Shown here: positions 47,161 to 57,647 of the stretch, in pieces | How positions within the stretch are numbered: position 1 is the stretch's first letter | Layout of the letters: each line of letters starts with the position of its first letter | NCBI GenBank assembly: GCA_020740775.1 | Contig: JAHEWK010000007.1 | Span: forward strand, 992,001 to 1,056,000 | Length of the DNA: 64,000 nucleotides | Direction of reading: 5' to 3' | From: Ilyonectria destructans | Taxonomy: Eukaryota; Ascomycota; Sordariomycetes; Hypocreales; Nectriaceae | Program-made: the position numbers and the translations under genes | The notes under the pieces: model-generated | What the model was told of the DNA's origin: nothing | The model's database searches: none | What the model saw: only the letters and a program-made list of their open reading frames with translations

Positions 47161-50100
47161 TTATACTTATTTTATACTAATAGTTTAAAATAAATATAGC
47201 TATTATATATTAATAGCTTTTATTTAGTATATTACTATATTAAGTATAAATTAGAAAAAGTATAATTATTACAGCTTAAGCTAGAAAGATAGTTTAAAAT
47301 AGCAGTATATAGAACTTATAGTTAGCTTTAGCTAATTATAATAGAATTATAGATAGTAGGAGCAGTATACTTTTAGAGTATTAATCTTAAAGTAATATAC
47401 TTTAGAATTAAGTATTCTATTAATTATATAATTCACTTAGTATATAGTTATCTAAAAAGTATATATCTAATATAGACAGCTTCTTAACTATTAATATAAC
47501 TTAATTATATTAAGTATCTTTAACTTTACTATTATTAGATATAATATACTTATTTAAATTTTAATTTATTTAATTTCTTATTATATAAACTACTAATTAG
47601 AATTAGCCTACTTTAAACTTATAAGTATAGTATAGTATACTAATTATTATAATAATAGCTTCTATTATTCTATTTATTAATATATTTACTTTATCTAAAG
47701 AAAATTATTTTTTATACTTTAATATTCTAAAGAATAAAAATAGAGATAATAAGATAAATATAAAGGGAATATTTAATAAAAATAATAATATAAAGAATAA
47801 ACTTATTTATCTCTATATAGAGAATTAATAATTTAATAATAACTTAATTAATTTTATAAATTTCAGTAGGATTACTAATAACTCTAAACATATTAAATTT
47901 AAAGCTATAATTTAATATATAGAAACTATAAATATAGCTGTAAATAATAATATTTCTATATTTTAAATTACTATTAGTATAATAGAATAATAAATTATTA
48001 AGCTTAATTAGAAGTTAGTTAATATTTAAGTAAAATAAGCTTAATAAGTTAAATAGATTAATAGATTCTTAATTATACTAAATATCCTAAGATTTTATAA
48101 TATTAAAGAGACTATTAAGTTTTAATAGCTATAAGAATTTAATAAAAGCCTAAAGAAGCTTATTAAATATCTTATTAAATTTAAGTTATACTATATATAT
48201 TATTTTACTACTTTTTATAGTAACTTATTAAAGGTATAATATACTATAAAGTTTTTAAAAGGTAATATTAAGAATAATATAATATTAATTCTTAAAGATT
48301 TTATAGAGAAATTACTAAAAAAGTATAAGTTAAATATAATTACTTTATTTAATAACTTTATAATATATAAGTAGCTTCTATATAATATCTATAGAAAATA
48401 AAATAAAAAGTATAATATTCTTATTACTATTTATAAACTCTATTAATATAAAGTAATATTAAAATATCTTATAGAATTCTAATATATTTCTGCTAAATTT
48501 AATTAAATAAATAAAAGTATAATTAATAGCTTCTATAAGAAATTAAAAAATAAAATAAAAAGTAAAATTTATAAAACTTTTAATCTATTTATAGATTTTA
48601 ATTTATATATCTCTTAATATATTATAATTAATAACTAACTATTTAAATAATATATAAAAAAGTAAAAAAAAAGATAATATTAATAGCTAAAAGAAAAAAA
48701 GAAATTATAATTTTTATAGTAGTAAGAAATAATAAGGAAATACCTTTTATAAATTAGCAGCTAGATTTATAGAATTAAATATTATATAGTTAAATTACTT
48801 ATAAATTTAATATTAAAATTATAGAAATAAAACCTATTTTAAATATAAATATTAAGATTTTAAAACTAACTAAAAATATATATTTATATTAAAAGATAAT
48901 TATAACATTTACTTTATTAATAAAGATAAGAATATATAAATTGTAATTTATATAATATAAAGTTAAATTATTATAATAACTTAAAGTAGCTGTAATAAAA
49001 ACTATAATAAAAATTAGAAATATTTTAATTAAGTAGGAGTATATTTTATTAAAGAGTTTAATAACTATAAAAGTTAATTAATAATAATATAGAAGAAAAA
49101 ACTAATAAATAAATATAATAATACTATTAAATAAATAAGAAACCTTTACTGAAAAAATAGATATAGTTAGATAAGAAATAAAATAACTATAATTACAGCT
49201 AAATAAAAAAAAAATTTTATTTAAAATAACTAAAAATTAATCTCTATATTAAATTAAACCTTTAGAGAAATAATATCTTATATAATAGCTATAATATATA
49301 TAGAATTAAATAAGAATTATAATAATAATAATACTATTTTAAATAGATAATTTAAGCTTATTATACTATTTTTAACTATATAAGAATATAGAGTAAATCT
49401 CTTTAAAAAAGAAAATAAAAGAAATAAACTGTAATAATATTTATATATTAAAAAAGAAGAAAAACTCTAAATTTATATTAAATAAAAAATATATAGAGTA
49501 AGAAAAATAGAACTTTTAGTAAATAATAAAGATATTATTTTACTAGCTATTAAATATTTAAAATTAAAAGATAAATATTACTATAAAAAGGTAAGCTATT
49601 TTAAAAATTTATATTAAAGTTTTTTATTATTAAAATTACTATTCTAACTACTATTTTAAATTTTATACAGTTATATACTTATATAAGTATAATAAGAAAC
49701 TTAATCTATTAATTATAAATTTAATTACAGTTTTTTACCTTTTTTAAACCTTCTTTATAATATCCCTCTATTATTTCAGCTTTATAGCTACTATTAGAGG
49801 CAACTAAATTCTCTTAAATTCTTTTAGTCAGTATATATTTAAGTTAATCTTAATAAGGCTATAGCTTATTTAATTCTATAGTTAATTCTTTAGCTATAAG
49901 TTAATTAATACTATATTATTTATTAGCTATATAGACTATATAGTATTATATAAGCTATTAATAAATACTCTTTTTACTGAAGAAAGTATATACCTTTAGT
50001 ATTTTTAAATTAAAGCCTTAAGATAATTTAACTTTAAAGTAACTTAAAGTTATAAAGCTATATCTTAACCTACTAGCTTTTAAATTATATAATAGCTAAA

Positions 50101-50401
50101 AACTATTAACTATATTAGATAAAGCTTATTAGAATATTTAATTTAGATTTCTATAATATCTTTAAATTCTAACTTTTTAGCTATAATTTACAGTTTTAAA
50201 ATAAAAATTAAATTACTTAGAATTAAGTAATAGAAATTAAAAGAGAAGCTATAAGTATACTAATAATTAGAAAAAACTATATCAGTCTGTAGTATAAAGC
50301 GGAAAGTAAATATCTTCAGTTAGTTAAGTAATTAGTTAAGTAATTAATTAAGTAGTTAAGATATATATAAAGATAAAAGGATAATTAGAATATAAGAGAG
50401 C
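47161..50401. other. right part of the AT-rich block, unidentified mutated repeat
   Basis: A/T-saturated sequence without ORFs. At 50320-50362 a short tandem of TTAGTTAAGTAA-type units occurs. It is probably another RIP-mutated element, but I found no terminal repeats or legible domain. Confidence 0.55.
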
Positions 50402-50406
50402 TTATA

Positions 50407-50839
50407 TGTTACGGCCCGGGTTGGGACCAGGCGGTCATAACCGGCAGAACTATAATATACCCACTTTTTCACATAACAATAAGATCCCAAACTCACCCCA
50501 TACAAGTAAGCCAGAATATCTGACTTACTTACCTATAATAAGCCATAAGATCAGACTCACTCTCACCCAGTGAGCCCACCAGAGTAGCCGTAGCATATAA
50601 GCATACTTATTTAGCCCTTTTATAGAAGACAGCCTCACCAGCTATCAATACAACTTGGTTACCTAGCTCACTGTACCAGCTATATATTACCAGACGTGAC
50701 ACCCTCACTCTACTGTATTACCCCGTTCGCAGTAACTACACTACGACTTACACACGACGTCCTGATCCCTACTAGGACCTGAACCCCACGATCCGCGCCT
50801 ACCCTGTACCGACAGTCCAGAATAAGCACGGCCGTCACA
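50407..50839. mobile_element. solo LTR, not visibly RIP-mutated
   Basis: 433 bp of normal composition beginning TGTTACGGCC and ending GGCCGTCACA, which are near-perfect inverted ends with TG...CA. It is flanked on both sides by TTATA (50402-50406 and 50840-50844), a perfect 5-bp target duplication. No internal retroelement sequence is present, so this is a solo LTR left by LTR-LTR recombination, of a different family from the 39484-47155 element. Confidence 0.85.
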
Positions 50840-50844
50840 TTATA

Positions 50845-53286
50845 GAGCTTTTATATCTATTATAACTTTGCCTTTTTTAAGTAGCTATTCCTACAGCTTA
50901 TTAAGGTATTAGAAAAAATAACCAGTTAGACTAAAAACCTAGTCTATTTAAGTAACTATTAACCTTTAAATAGACTGGATATATAGTCTGTATTATTAAT
51001 ACTATTATTGGTATTTTCTTTTTACTGTTAAGCTTCTAGTCCCCCCTCTGGGTATATATATACTAGGGCACCCTAACCTCTTAATAACAGCTGCTATTAT
51101 ATCCGGTAACTCTATCGGTATCTGCTCCGCCTCTACATCCTTATTTACCCACAACATACTCCGGATCGCCCATCTGCTATCCCTTCAAATTGTAGGGACC
51201 ATTTTAATCCATTTAGGGTGTTCTATAGGGACTGTAAGTATTTGCCGTCGATTTTCTATGTCTGTAAATATAGAATTTGGACCCTTTTTTCCGGGATGAT
51301 TTCATGAGGAGCCGACAACAACTACAAACCACGAACAGGCCAGAATTAGCACCCCTAAATTAAAACTAACAATAGTAGTTACCTTAATTTACTCTGATGA
51401 CTACTTAAAAGTCTCACACGCTCGCTGCCATTCTTCCTGATCTTTACCTATCATTCCGTATAACTCATGAACAGTCGGGAAGATAAGATCGCCATCGCTA
51501 TCCGGATATTTATTTGGATATATCCCAGTGGAAGAGGTAGTGTCGGTGTTTGAGCCGGCGACGTGATGATTCTAAGGATGTATTAGAGTAGTACTATATA
51601 GCTTAACACGACGTACCCATTTCGGTATTCTCGGCCTCTTCCCCTGCTTCTTTTGTATCTTGTATGATAACCCTCTTGGCTACTTTAATGGCTTCTTCGT
51701 GCTATTCCTTTCTTGAGGCTTTGATGTTATACTGCTGATTTGGCCAGGCTGTCCTTTAAGGGATTCGGTTTGGAGGAGCGAAAGCTGTTGTTTATAACTT
51801 ATAGGACTGTTCGTTACAGTCGGTATCCCAGGTGTTTCTCCTTCTGAGAAGAACTCAGGGCCCCATTCTGTCTCGTGACTGTTGTTTGGCTCGTATGTTT
51901 GATGCTGATCTCCAAGTTCCTGCGAATCTGCAATATGGGCTGCACTTTAAGTTAGAAACTGTCTTATAGAAACCCGATAAGGAGACAATCTGTATGGTGC
52001 CTATCGTTGGAGCTGACTGGGTATGGATCAATGGAAACATGATTTAAATGACTGGTGTAATACCCCTTAAGAGGAGTATATTTAGGGATTGAATCGGCTG
52101 TCTCCTCTACCTCACTTCGCGGAAGTGGTAAACATTTATCGGACCGATAGGGGCTATGGCTAAGTTTAGGAGAGGATATTATTGCAAGTATAAGATAGAT
52201 ATAGAAGTCTCTTGGAAGGCGGAAGGATGAGACGAGCGGAGGCAATATAGAAGAGGTGTTAATTTATATTTTCTTAGGTCGGGTAGCCCCCAATAAGGAA
52301 ATCCCTGAGTCCAGCAGCAGCAGCTTGTATAGATACAGCCTGTTCCGTAAGTCTTATGGAATATAGGTTATATAGAGGCGGAGAGGAGGGGCCTGAAGGA
52401 ATCCATCTCAATCCGGCTGAGCACCTACAAGGGAGTATTTATTATATGTGGAAGGGGTATGAATATAGTATAGGGGGTAGCCTCGAAGGACTCCGTTGGT
52501 GGTACTTGATGACACTCCATAGACAACCAAGCCTACCTCACAACTGTGGATGTATTATTAAATACTAGCTCACTAACCTCTTTCTAGTTTGAGCCGCTAA
52601 TATAAGCTGAAAATGGAACCTATATCCTTTAATTCCTGTGACTGCCATCCCTCGCTTAGTATAACCACAGGCATCCTTTAACACAATACTCTCGATCAAC
52701 ATTCACAGAGTACTCATCTCAGCGTCACACCTCAAGTCGACCAACCCTTCAGCCAACTTCCTCTGCTGACGGTAAGTTGTATGGTCTGACTCTCAATTCA
52801 AACTAATTTGCATAAAGGCGTCCCCACGGCTATGAGAGTACGGCCGAGCGATAATGTACCGTCTTCCATAATCCCTGAAAGACTGCCACACCTCGCTTGG
52901 CATGGTCATGCCGGCGTTGCCCTGACCCGTCGGTCTCTCCGTGCTGTTGGCCCGCCAGACCGACACGCCAAGAGTTAGTCTTGTGATCATTAATCTATGC
53001 CTCTGCGCTGACGGCCTCCGTTAACTATTCTCCTAGTCCAATATGGGAGGTGCTAACGGTAAGGTACACCCTCTACTCCACACCTCCCAACATAGAGGCT
53101 TGGACCCCAGGAATAATGGGGGTGAAGAATCTTTCAGCTGGTTCAGCCGGTTCAGGGGTCGGTGATATGTCTGGACGCTGTCTTACGCCCAGGGATGCCA
53201 GACCGGCTTGCATACAGCAGCACCTTGAGTGGCGAGGATGTCGTCATTAACGGGCTCGGGATGCAAAATAAAATGGCTGTGCGAGG
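50845..53286. other. transition zone, no confident gene
   Basis: AT-rich DNA fades by about 51100. On the minus strand at about 51405-51570 an open stretch ends in FPTVHELYGMIGKDQEEW, preceded near 51620-51720 by EEAIKVAKRVIIQDTKEAGE. Both look like exons of an unidentified gene, but I could not join them in one frame, so they may be remnants. Confidence 0.35.
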
Positions 53287-53739
53287 AGGCTTGACGAGAA
53301 GGGTGTTAGTATTACAGTTACAGATGAGGATGGGTGGAGGCCATTGGATTTGGCATCACAGAATGGACATATCGAGGTAGTCAAGCTGCTTATTGAGAAA
53401 GGTGCTAGCATCACAGTTGCAAGTGATGCCGAGTGGACACTAGTGCATTTGGCATCACAGAATGGACATATCGAGGTAGTCAAGCTGCTTATTGAGAAAG
53501 GTGCTAGCATCACAGTTGCAAGTGATGCCGAGTGGACACTAGTGCATTTGGCATCACAGAATGGACACATCGAGGTGGCCAAGCTGCTCATTGATAAGGG
53601 AGCTAGTATTGCAGTTGCAAGCAATACCTAGTCGACGCCATTGCATTTAGCATCACGGAATGGACACATCGAGGTGGTCGAGCTGCTCATCGAGAAGGGA
53701 GCTAGTATCACAATCACAGATGAGGACTATAAGAGGAAG
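53287..53739 (+). pseudogene. ankyrin-repeat gene fragment with nearly identical repeats
   Basis: Five 33-residue ankyrin units follow one another with the core LASQNGHIEVVKLLIEKGAS. The period is exactly 99 bp. Two successive periods from about 53352 are identical over a full 99 bp; the later copies differ slightly. A TAG at 53629-53631 interrupts the frame (NT-stop-STPLHLA) where a variable residue or Trp would sit, and the ankyrin pattern ends near 53729. No start codon, NACHT domain or other partner is found, so this is the stranded repeat region of an NLR or ankyrin protein. It reads directly into the 5' flank of the next gene. Confidence 0.75.
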
Positions 53740-53839
53740 GGTGCTGCCTCAGCACACACACGGACCCACCTACGAGCGACCCCACGCCTTCAATGGGCAA
53801 GCTCACGCTGGGATCGAAGCGAACAGGGGGACCCCGGGG

Positions 53840-53846
53840 TATATAA
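53840..53846 (+). promoter_or_regulatory. TATA box
   Basis: TATATAA about 105 bp before the ATG at 53951, followed by a C-rich leader. It supports the downstream ATG as the start rather than the in-frame ATG at 53846, which overlaps the box. Confidence 0.5.
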
Positions 53847-53950
53847 TGGCCGTTCCCGCTCCCCTCCACTCCACGTCCCCCTCCACTCCCCCACCCTCAC
53901 CAAGGAAAGAACCAACTCCAATACTGGTCCATCACATTATATCAATCAAC

Positions 53951-55495
53951 ATGCCGCTTCGCGAGACCGACCCAGATTTCGAGAGTGAGCTCCGAGAAAA
54001 GGTCAAGGCAGCGTTAAACGCAAAGTTCGGGGTTTTCGAATATGATCTCCCGCTGCCGCTCCTCCTCGTCGATGAATATGCGGAGAAGCCACTGCCGTGC
54101 CATGAACCTGCCAAGGAGACCATCGCCATCAGCGCCCACATGTCGGTGCGCATCCGTACCTTTTACGAGCAGATTGCCGCCGCCTATAACGGGATCGAGG
54201 ATCCGCCAGCCAGCATCGCCATCAAGCTCGAAATCCAGCCGCAGAACTTTGACCCAGAGGAGCCAGGATGCCACCATCGCAGGTATCACTCGCGCCGCCT
54301 GCAGCTGCACGACCCCGAGACACTGCCAGATCTGCCCTTTGTGAGCAGCCTGGCCATCAGGTCAAGGTCGTACGGCTCCGACGCCGAAAACGCGACAGAC
54401 ATACGCCCTCTGTCTCCCCTCGTGCCGCTGCAGTGCCTCGTCCACCTGCCGGCTGTCCAAGAGTGGAATGCCCCCTGGTTGTGGGAGCGGCCCATGCCCG
54501 CCTCCATGCCGAGTAGGGTGATGCGCGAGCACTACACCTGGCCGTGGGAGGGCCCCCTGCGAGACGCCCGCCACGAGTTCGGCGCCGCCATCATGGACCA
54601 GGAGAAGCACCTCTGCGGGAAAAGGATCCCCGCCAGTCTGACCAGGGCCGCACTGCACTTCTGGCCTTTCTTCTCGCGCCCCAGGCATGACCAGTCCGTG
54701 GCCCGGCCGAACCTGATCCATCCCGCGGATAAAGACCCGGTGTCTGCCGGCCTGTGCAAGCTCGGTGCGCAGCTAAGCCTGTTCGACGTGCGTGCTGTGG
54801 TCACTTCAGACCTGTTCCCCAGTCCCGAGGCATCAACCGACCAGCAGTGGTCACAGATGCGGCGATTCCGGCTCGAGTTCCATTCCCTCCGTCCAGACGG
54901 GCGGTGGTACTTTGTCGGCCCCGGTGGCGAGGATCCGCACGACTCTGAACAAGGAGGGTACAAGATCTCAGACACAGAACACTACCCCCGCGAAACCGAC
55001 ACGGACGAGGACATGGACCTCGACGCCGAGTATGGCGACAACCCGGACGACGAGTACGATCACGATCTAGACATGTTCCGCACCGAGCCCTGCAGGGAGC
55101 GGATCGAGCCCCTGCTTGCGGCGTTTGCGAAGTCTCTGACTCGCGACAATATGCCGAGCCTCGAGGACGCCGAGATTTTCACGCACCTGTGGTGGGACCC
55201 TTCAGACGACAGAGAAGTGGAGGAATATGGTCTGCCGATGAGAAAGGGCCACAGATGGGGTGTCAAGTTCATTGCTGGGCGTGGTAGTAAGAAGCAGAAG
55301 GACGGCGATGCTGCTGCTGCGGCACCAACACCACCGGTGGTGCAGTGGCAGGTTGGCGACTGGAGACCCAGCGAGGAGGTCATGAGTTTGTTCGAAAGCC
55401 TAGGACGGCAGGAGTGGCTCGATCTCGAGTGGGACAAGTATAGATCTACGGCGGGGCACGACTTGCTGGGAAACAGCGAGTCTTCACCCATATAG
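53951..55495 (+). CDS. conserved fungal protein of unknown function, F-box-associated type
   Basis: A single exon of 514 residues from the chosen ATG (MPLRETDPDFESELREKV). The frame is open upstream to 53660, but that part overlaps a decayed ankyrin fragment in another frame, and a TATA box at 53840 argues for the downstream start. The body contains PLQCLVHLPAVQEWNAPWLW, REHYTWPWEGPLRDARHEFG, LPASLTRAAL-like SLTRAALHFW, RRFRLEFHSLRPDGRWYFVG and MFRTEPCRERIEPLLAAFAK. This order recurs in Sordariomycete proteins that often carry an N-terminal F-box; no F-box is visible here. A strongly acidic stretch (near 55000-55060) separates the last two blocks. There are no catalytic motifs, and the function is unknown. 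Intact and GC-rich, with clear coding bias. Confidence 0.75.
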   Translation: MPLRETDPDFESELREKVKAALNAKFGVFEYDLPLPLLLVDEYAEKPLPCHEPAKETIAISAHMSVRIRTFYEQIAAAYNGIEDPPASIAIKLEIQPQNFDPEEPGCHHRRYHSRRLQLHDPETLPDLPFVSSLAIRSRSYGSDAENATDIRPLSPLVPLQCLVHLPAVQEWNAPWLWERPMPASMPSRVMREHYTWPWEGPLRDARHEFGAAIMDQEKHLCGKRIPASLTRAALHFWPFFSRPRHDQSVARPNLIHPADKDPVSAGLCKLGAQLSLFDVRAVVTSDLFPSPEASTDQQWSQMRRFRLEFHSLRPDGRWYFVGPGGEDPHDSEQGGYKISDTEHYPRETDTDEDMDLDAEYGDNPDDEYDHDLDMFRTEPCRERIEPLLAAFAKSLTRDNMPSLEDAEIFTHLWWDPSDDREVEEYGLPMRKGHRWGVKFIAGRGSKKQKDGDAAAAAPTPPVVQWQVGDWRPSEEVMSLFESLGRQEWLDLEWDKYRSTAGHDLLGNSESSPI

Positions 55496-55933
55496 TCGGG
55501 CGGGCAACCAGAATCCTTTGGGGATTTCGAGAACAAGTGGTCTGATACCTTTTTAGAAATGGCTGGTTGAAATTGCGATCGCAGCAGCGGGGAGGGCGGG
55601 AACGTATGCTCATCATCATCGAGGAAGCATCCCGAAGAATTCCGCCTATGGTCATCTCAGCAGATGCTCAAGATGAACAGTATCAGTTGGGAGGTGGCAG
55701 CGAAAAGAATACAAGTCAAGTTTGCGCCACAAGTTTGTACCAAGACGGATTTGTCCTGGGATTCATGTAAGGTGGGCAAAAGTTGCGCTGTGCAGACAAT
55801 TGCTTATTATTCAACCACGCGGGCCCTTCTTAAGCGACTTTAGATGGACAGACTAAAAGTTTTATGCACGAGGGGCACAGCAGCCAAGTGCTTCTGCGTG
55901 TCATTGAAATTGATGACTCTTCATTCATTCATT
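55496..55933. other. intergenic
   Basis: No gene recognised; a short CATT tandem lies at 55922-55934. Confidence 0.4.
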
Positions 55934-56689
55934 CATTTAATCGTCCTTGGTAGAATGACCTGCGAACATAGGCAGTAAACATCCCAACCACAAGCGATAT
56001 CTTTGCTCGTTGAGATGAACATGATCTTCTAGAAGACTGTCCTTTTCCGCACTAATTTCTAATGCCTGCACAAAAGAAAAGCGAGGAACCAATTCTTCTG
56101 TCCCGCGAGTGATATCTTCGTCTTGGACGACGACGTCGTTGAGAACGATGATATGGTCTCCAGCACAAGTGGCAAGACTTGCACGTTCGCGCCGGACAGC
56201 CCGCGCTTTGGGTGCAGGTCATTCGTCCCGGCGTGTATGAATCACAGCTTGATGTCATGTTGGAATGGCTGCAGCGTGTCCAAAAGCCCGGGCAACTGCC
56301 GCTCCTCGTCGCCATGCAGACAATTACAGGACATCTTCGTACTTGTCGCCACCGACACCGGCGTGGAATACACCTTCTAGTCTTTCTTTGTGCAACACAG
56401 TAGACTCGAGGAGGTAGGCATCGCTGAGTATAGCGGCCGCCGGCCAGGGTCTCAAGCTTGCGCTCTTGCAGGTCGTCTGCATGCGCTCTATCATTGAGTC
56501 GCCTAGGAGCACGATCTGGGGCCCTCTTCCTTTAGTTCCTGCGGAGAAAGAGTCGAGAAGCTTTGGTATATGATCATTCTGACATGTCGTGAATGACCGT
56601 TCTTTGAACTTTGAGTATTTCTGTAGCAGTATTTGTTGTGAATCGGGAGGTGGTGGTGGTGAAGAAGCGTTGGCCGATGACCGAAGCAA
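55934..56689 (-). pseudogene. decayed SGNH/GDSL-type hydrolase gene
   Basis: The first block (56689-56324) contains the nucleophile motif PQIVLLGDSMIERM and FHAGVGGDKYEDVL, with the catalytic Ser in GDS and the block II Gly. After a stop and frame change it resumes with HGDEERQLPGLLDTLQPF, then a TGA where Trp is expected, and IHAGTNDLHP, the block III Asn motif. Another frame change leads to SLLEDHVHLNEQRYRLW, the Asp-x2-His of block V, ending at 55934. All four blocks of a single-domain SGNH esterase/lipase are therefore present in order, but broken by two frameshifts and one internal stop. Short GT-AG introns that would repair it are not available. It was probably an acetylhydrolase-like enzyme of about 240 residues. 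Confidence 0.65.
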
Positions 56690-57473
56690 GCGTCCCTCGA
56701 GATCATGGCTTTGCCAGTAGCGAGGCGGTATACAGCAATGGCCTCCTGGGGAGCCAGGCGGTCAATGCTACAGCTGCAGCAAGCACAGTCCTTCCTCAAT
56801 CACCACGGACGTCGCCCGGATTGCCCGAACAACAGCCTCCACCACTGCCAACAAACCCAGCAAATCAGAAAAGTCCAAAGTCAAGCTCTTTTCGAGACCA
56901 AAGAAGACAGTAGTGCAATGAATATCTAGAACTACGCACGCAACCCCTAGACTAAGGTAAATAGGACAAAAAGTTCAATCAGCACAGGCTAATCCATACG
57001 CTCTCCAACTGCTGCTGCTAGTGGAACTCCGACAAGAAGAAAAGGAAAGAAACTGAAATATGATGACGGGGTATAGAAACACTGTCTGCAGGGGCAACAA
57101 GGAAAAATTCCCAGCGGATTGGGAATAGAGGACATTGCTAATAAAGGGATGTTATCTCCCTAGTCCGGGTTCAAGGAGTTTGTCGTTTGGACATTTAGCA
57201 GAAAGAGCCTAGTGCATCGGTCACTTTTGATAGTACTAACTACCCTAGGGGCACTTTCGAGACAAGTCTTTCCACGCGCCGTTAAAATCATTTACTTTAC
57301 ACTACTCTCCCTTCTTAGCCTGAAGAATGTCTATTCTGGAAAATACATCCTTGACGACAATATCCTTACATATGGTAGGGTATCCTTACCCCCCTACCTA
57401 AGCCTCCGCAAAACTGTAGATTCCCCACCTCCACGTAGCAATCAAATCATATAACAGATCCTAATAGTTATTT
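56690..57473. other. intergenic, no gene recognised
   Basis: Short ORFs only. One plus-strand ORF (57212-57454) is hydrophobic but matches no family. Confidence 0.4.
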
Positions 57474-57647
57474 CTAGCTAGAAACGCCAACACAGTACGC
57501 CTGGCCAAGCCAGAATTTTGTCACGCAATCCCTCGAGACGGCAGGGTTCCAGCTATAAAACTGATCAAGTGTGATACCGTTGTCACTGGCTATGGACGCG
57601 CAGCCGTCGCCGCTCTCCACAACATCCCACTTGTTACAATCGGCCGA
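57474..57647 (-). pseudogene. orphan out-of-frame LysM module after the LysM gene
   Basis: Immediately after, and slightly overlapping, the stop of the LysM gene, another frame reads ADCNKWDVVESGDGCASI, then ITLDQFYSWNPAVSRDC and TKFWLGQAYCVGVSS, ending with a stop at 57474. This is a complete LysM module nearly identical in pattern to the two before it. The Thr/Pro-rich linker that separates the other modules is missing, so a deletion of the linker probably shifted the frame. Confidence 0.75.

Noticed and set aside
50320..50365. TTAGTTAAGTAA tandem as telomere-like repeat
   Set aside because: The units do not match TTAGGG, are few and irregular, and the locus is internal; they fit mutated repeat DNA.
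38385..50401. AT-rich block as mitochondrial insertion or centromere core
   Set aside because: LTRs with a target duplication, a gypsy RT remnant and transition-type changes explain it as RIP-mutated transposons. No mitochondrial gene was legible, and centromere identity cannot be judged from sequence alone.
53660..53950. N-terminal extension of the gene at 53951
   Set aside because: It overlaps ankyrin sequence in another frame and a TATA box; its composition is not like the rest of the protein.
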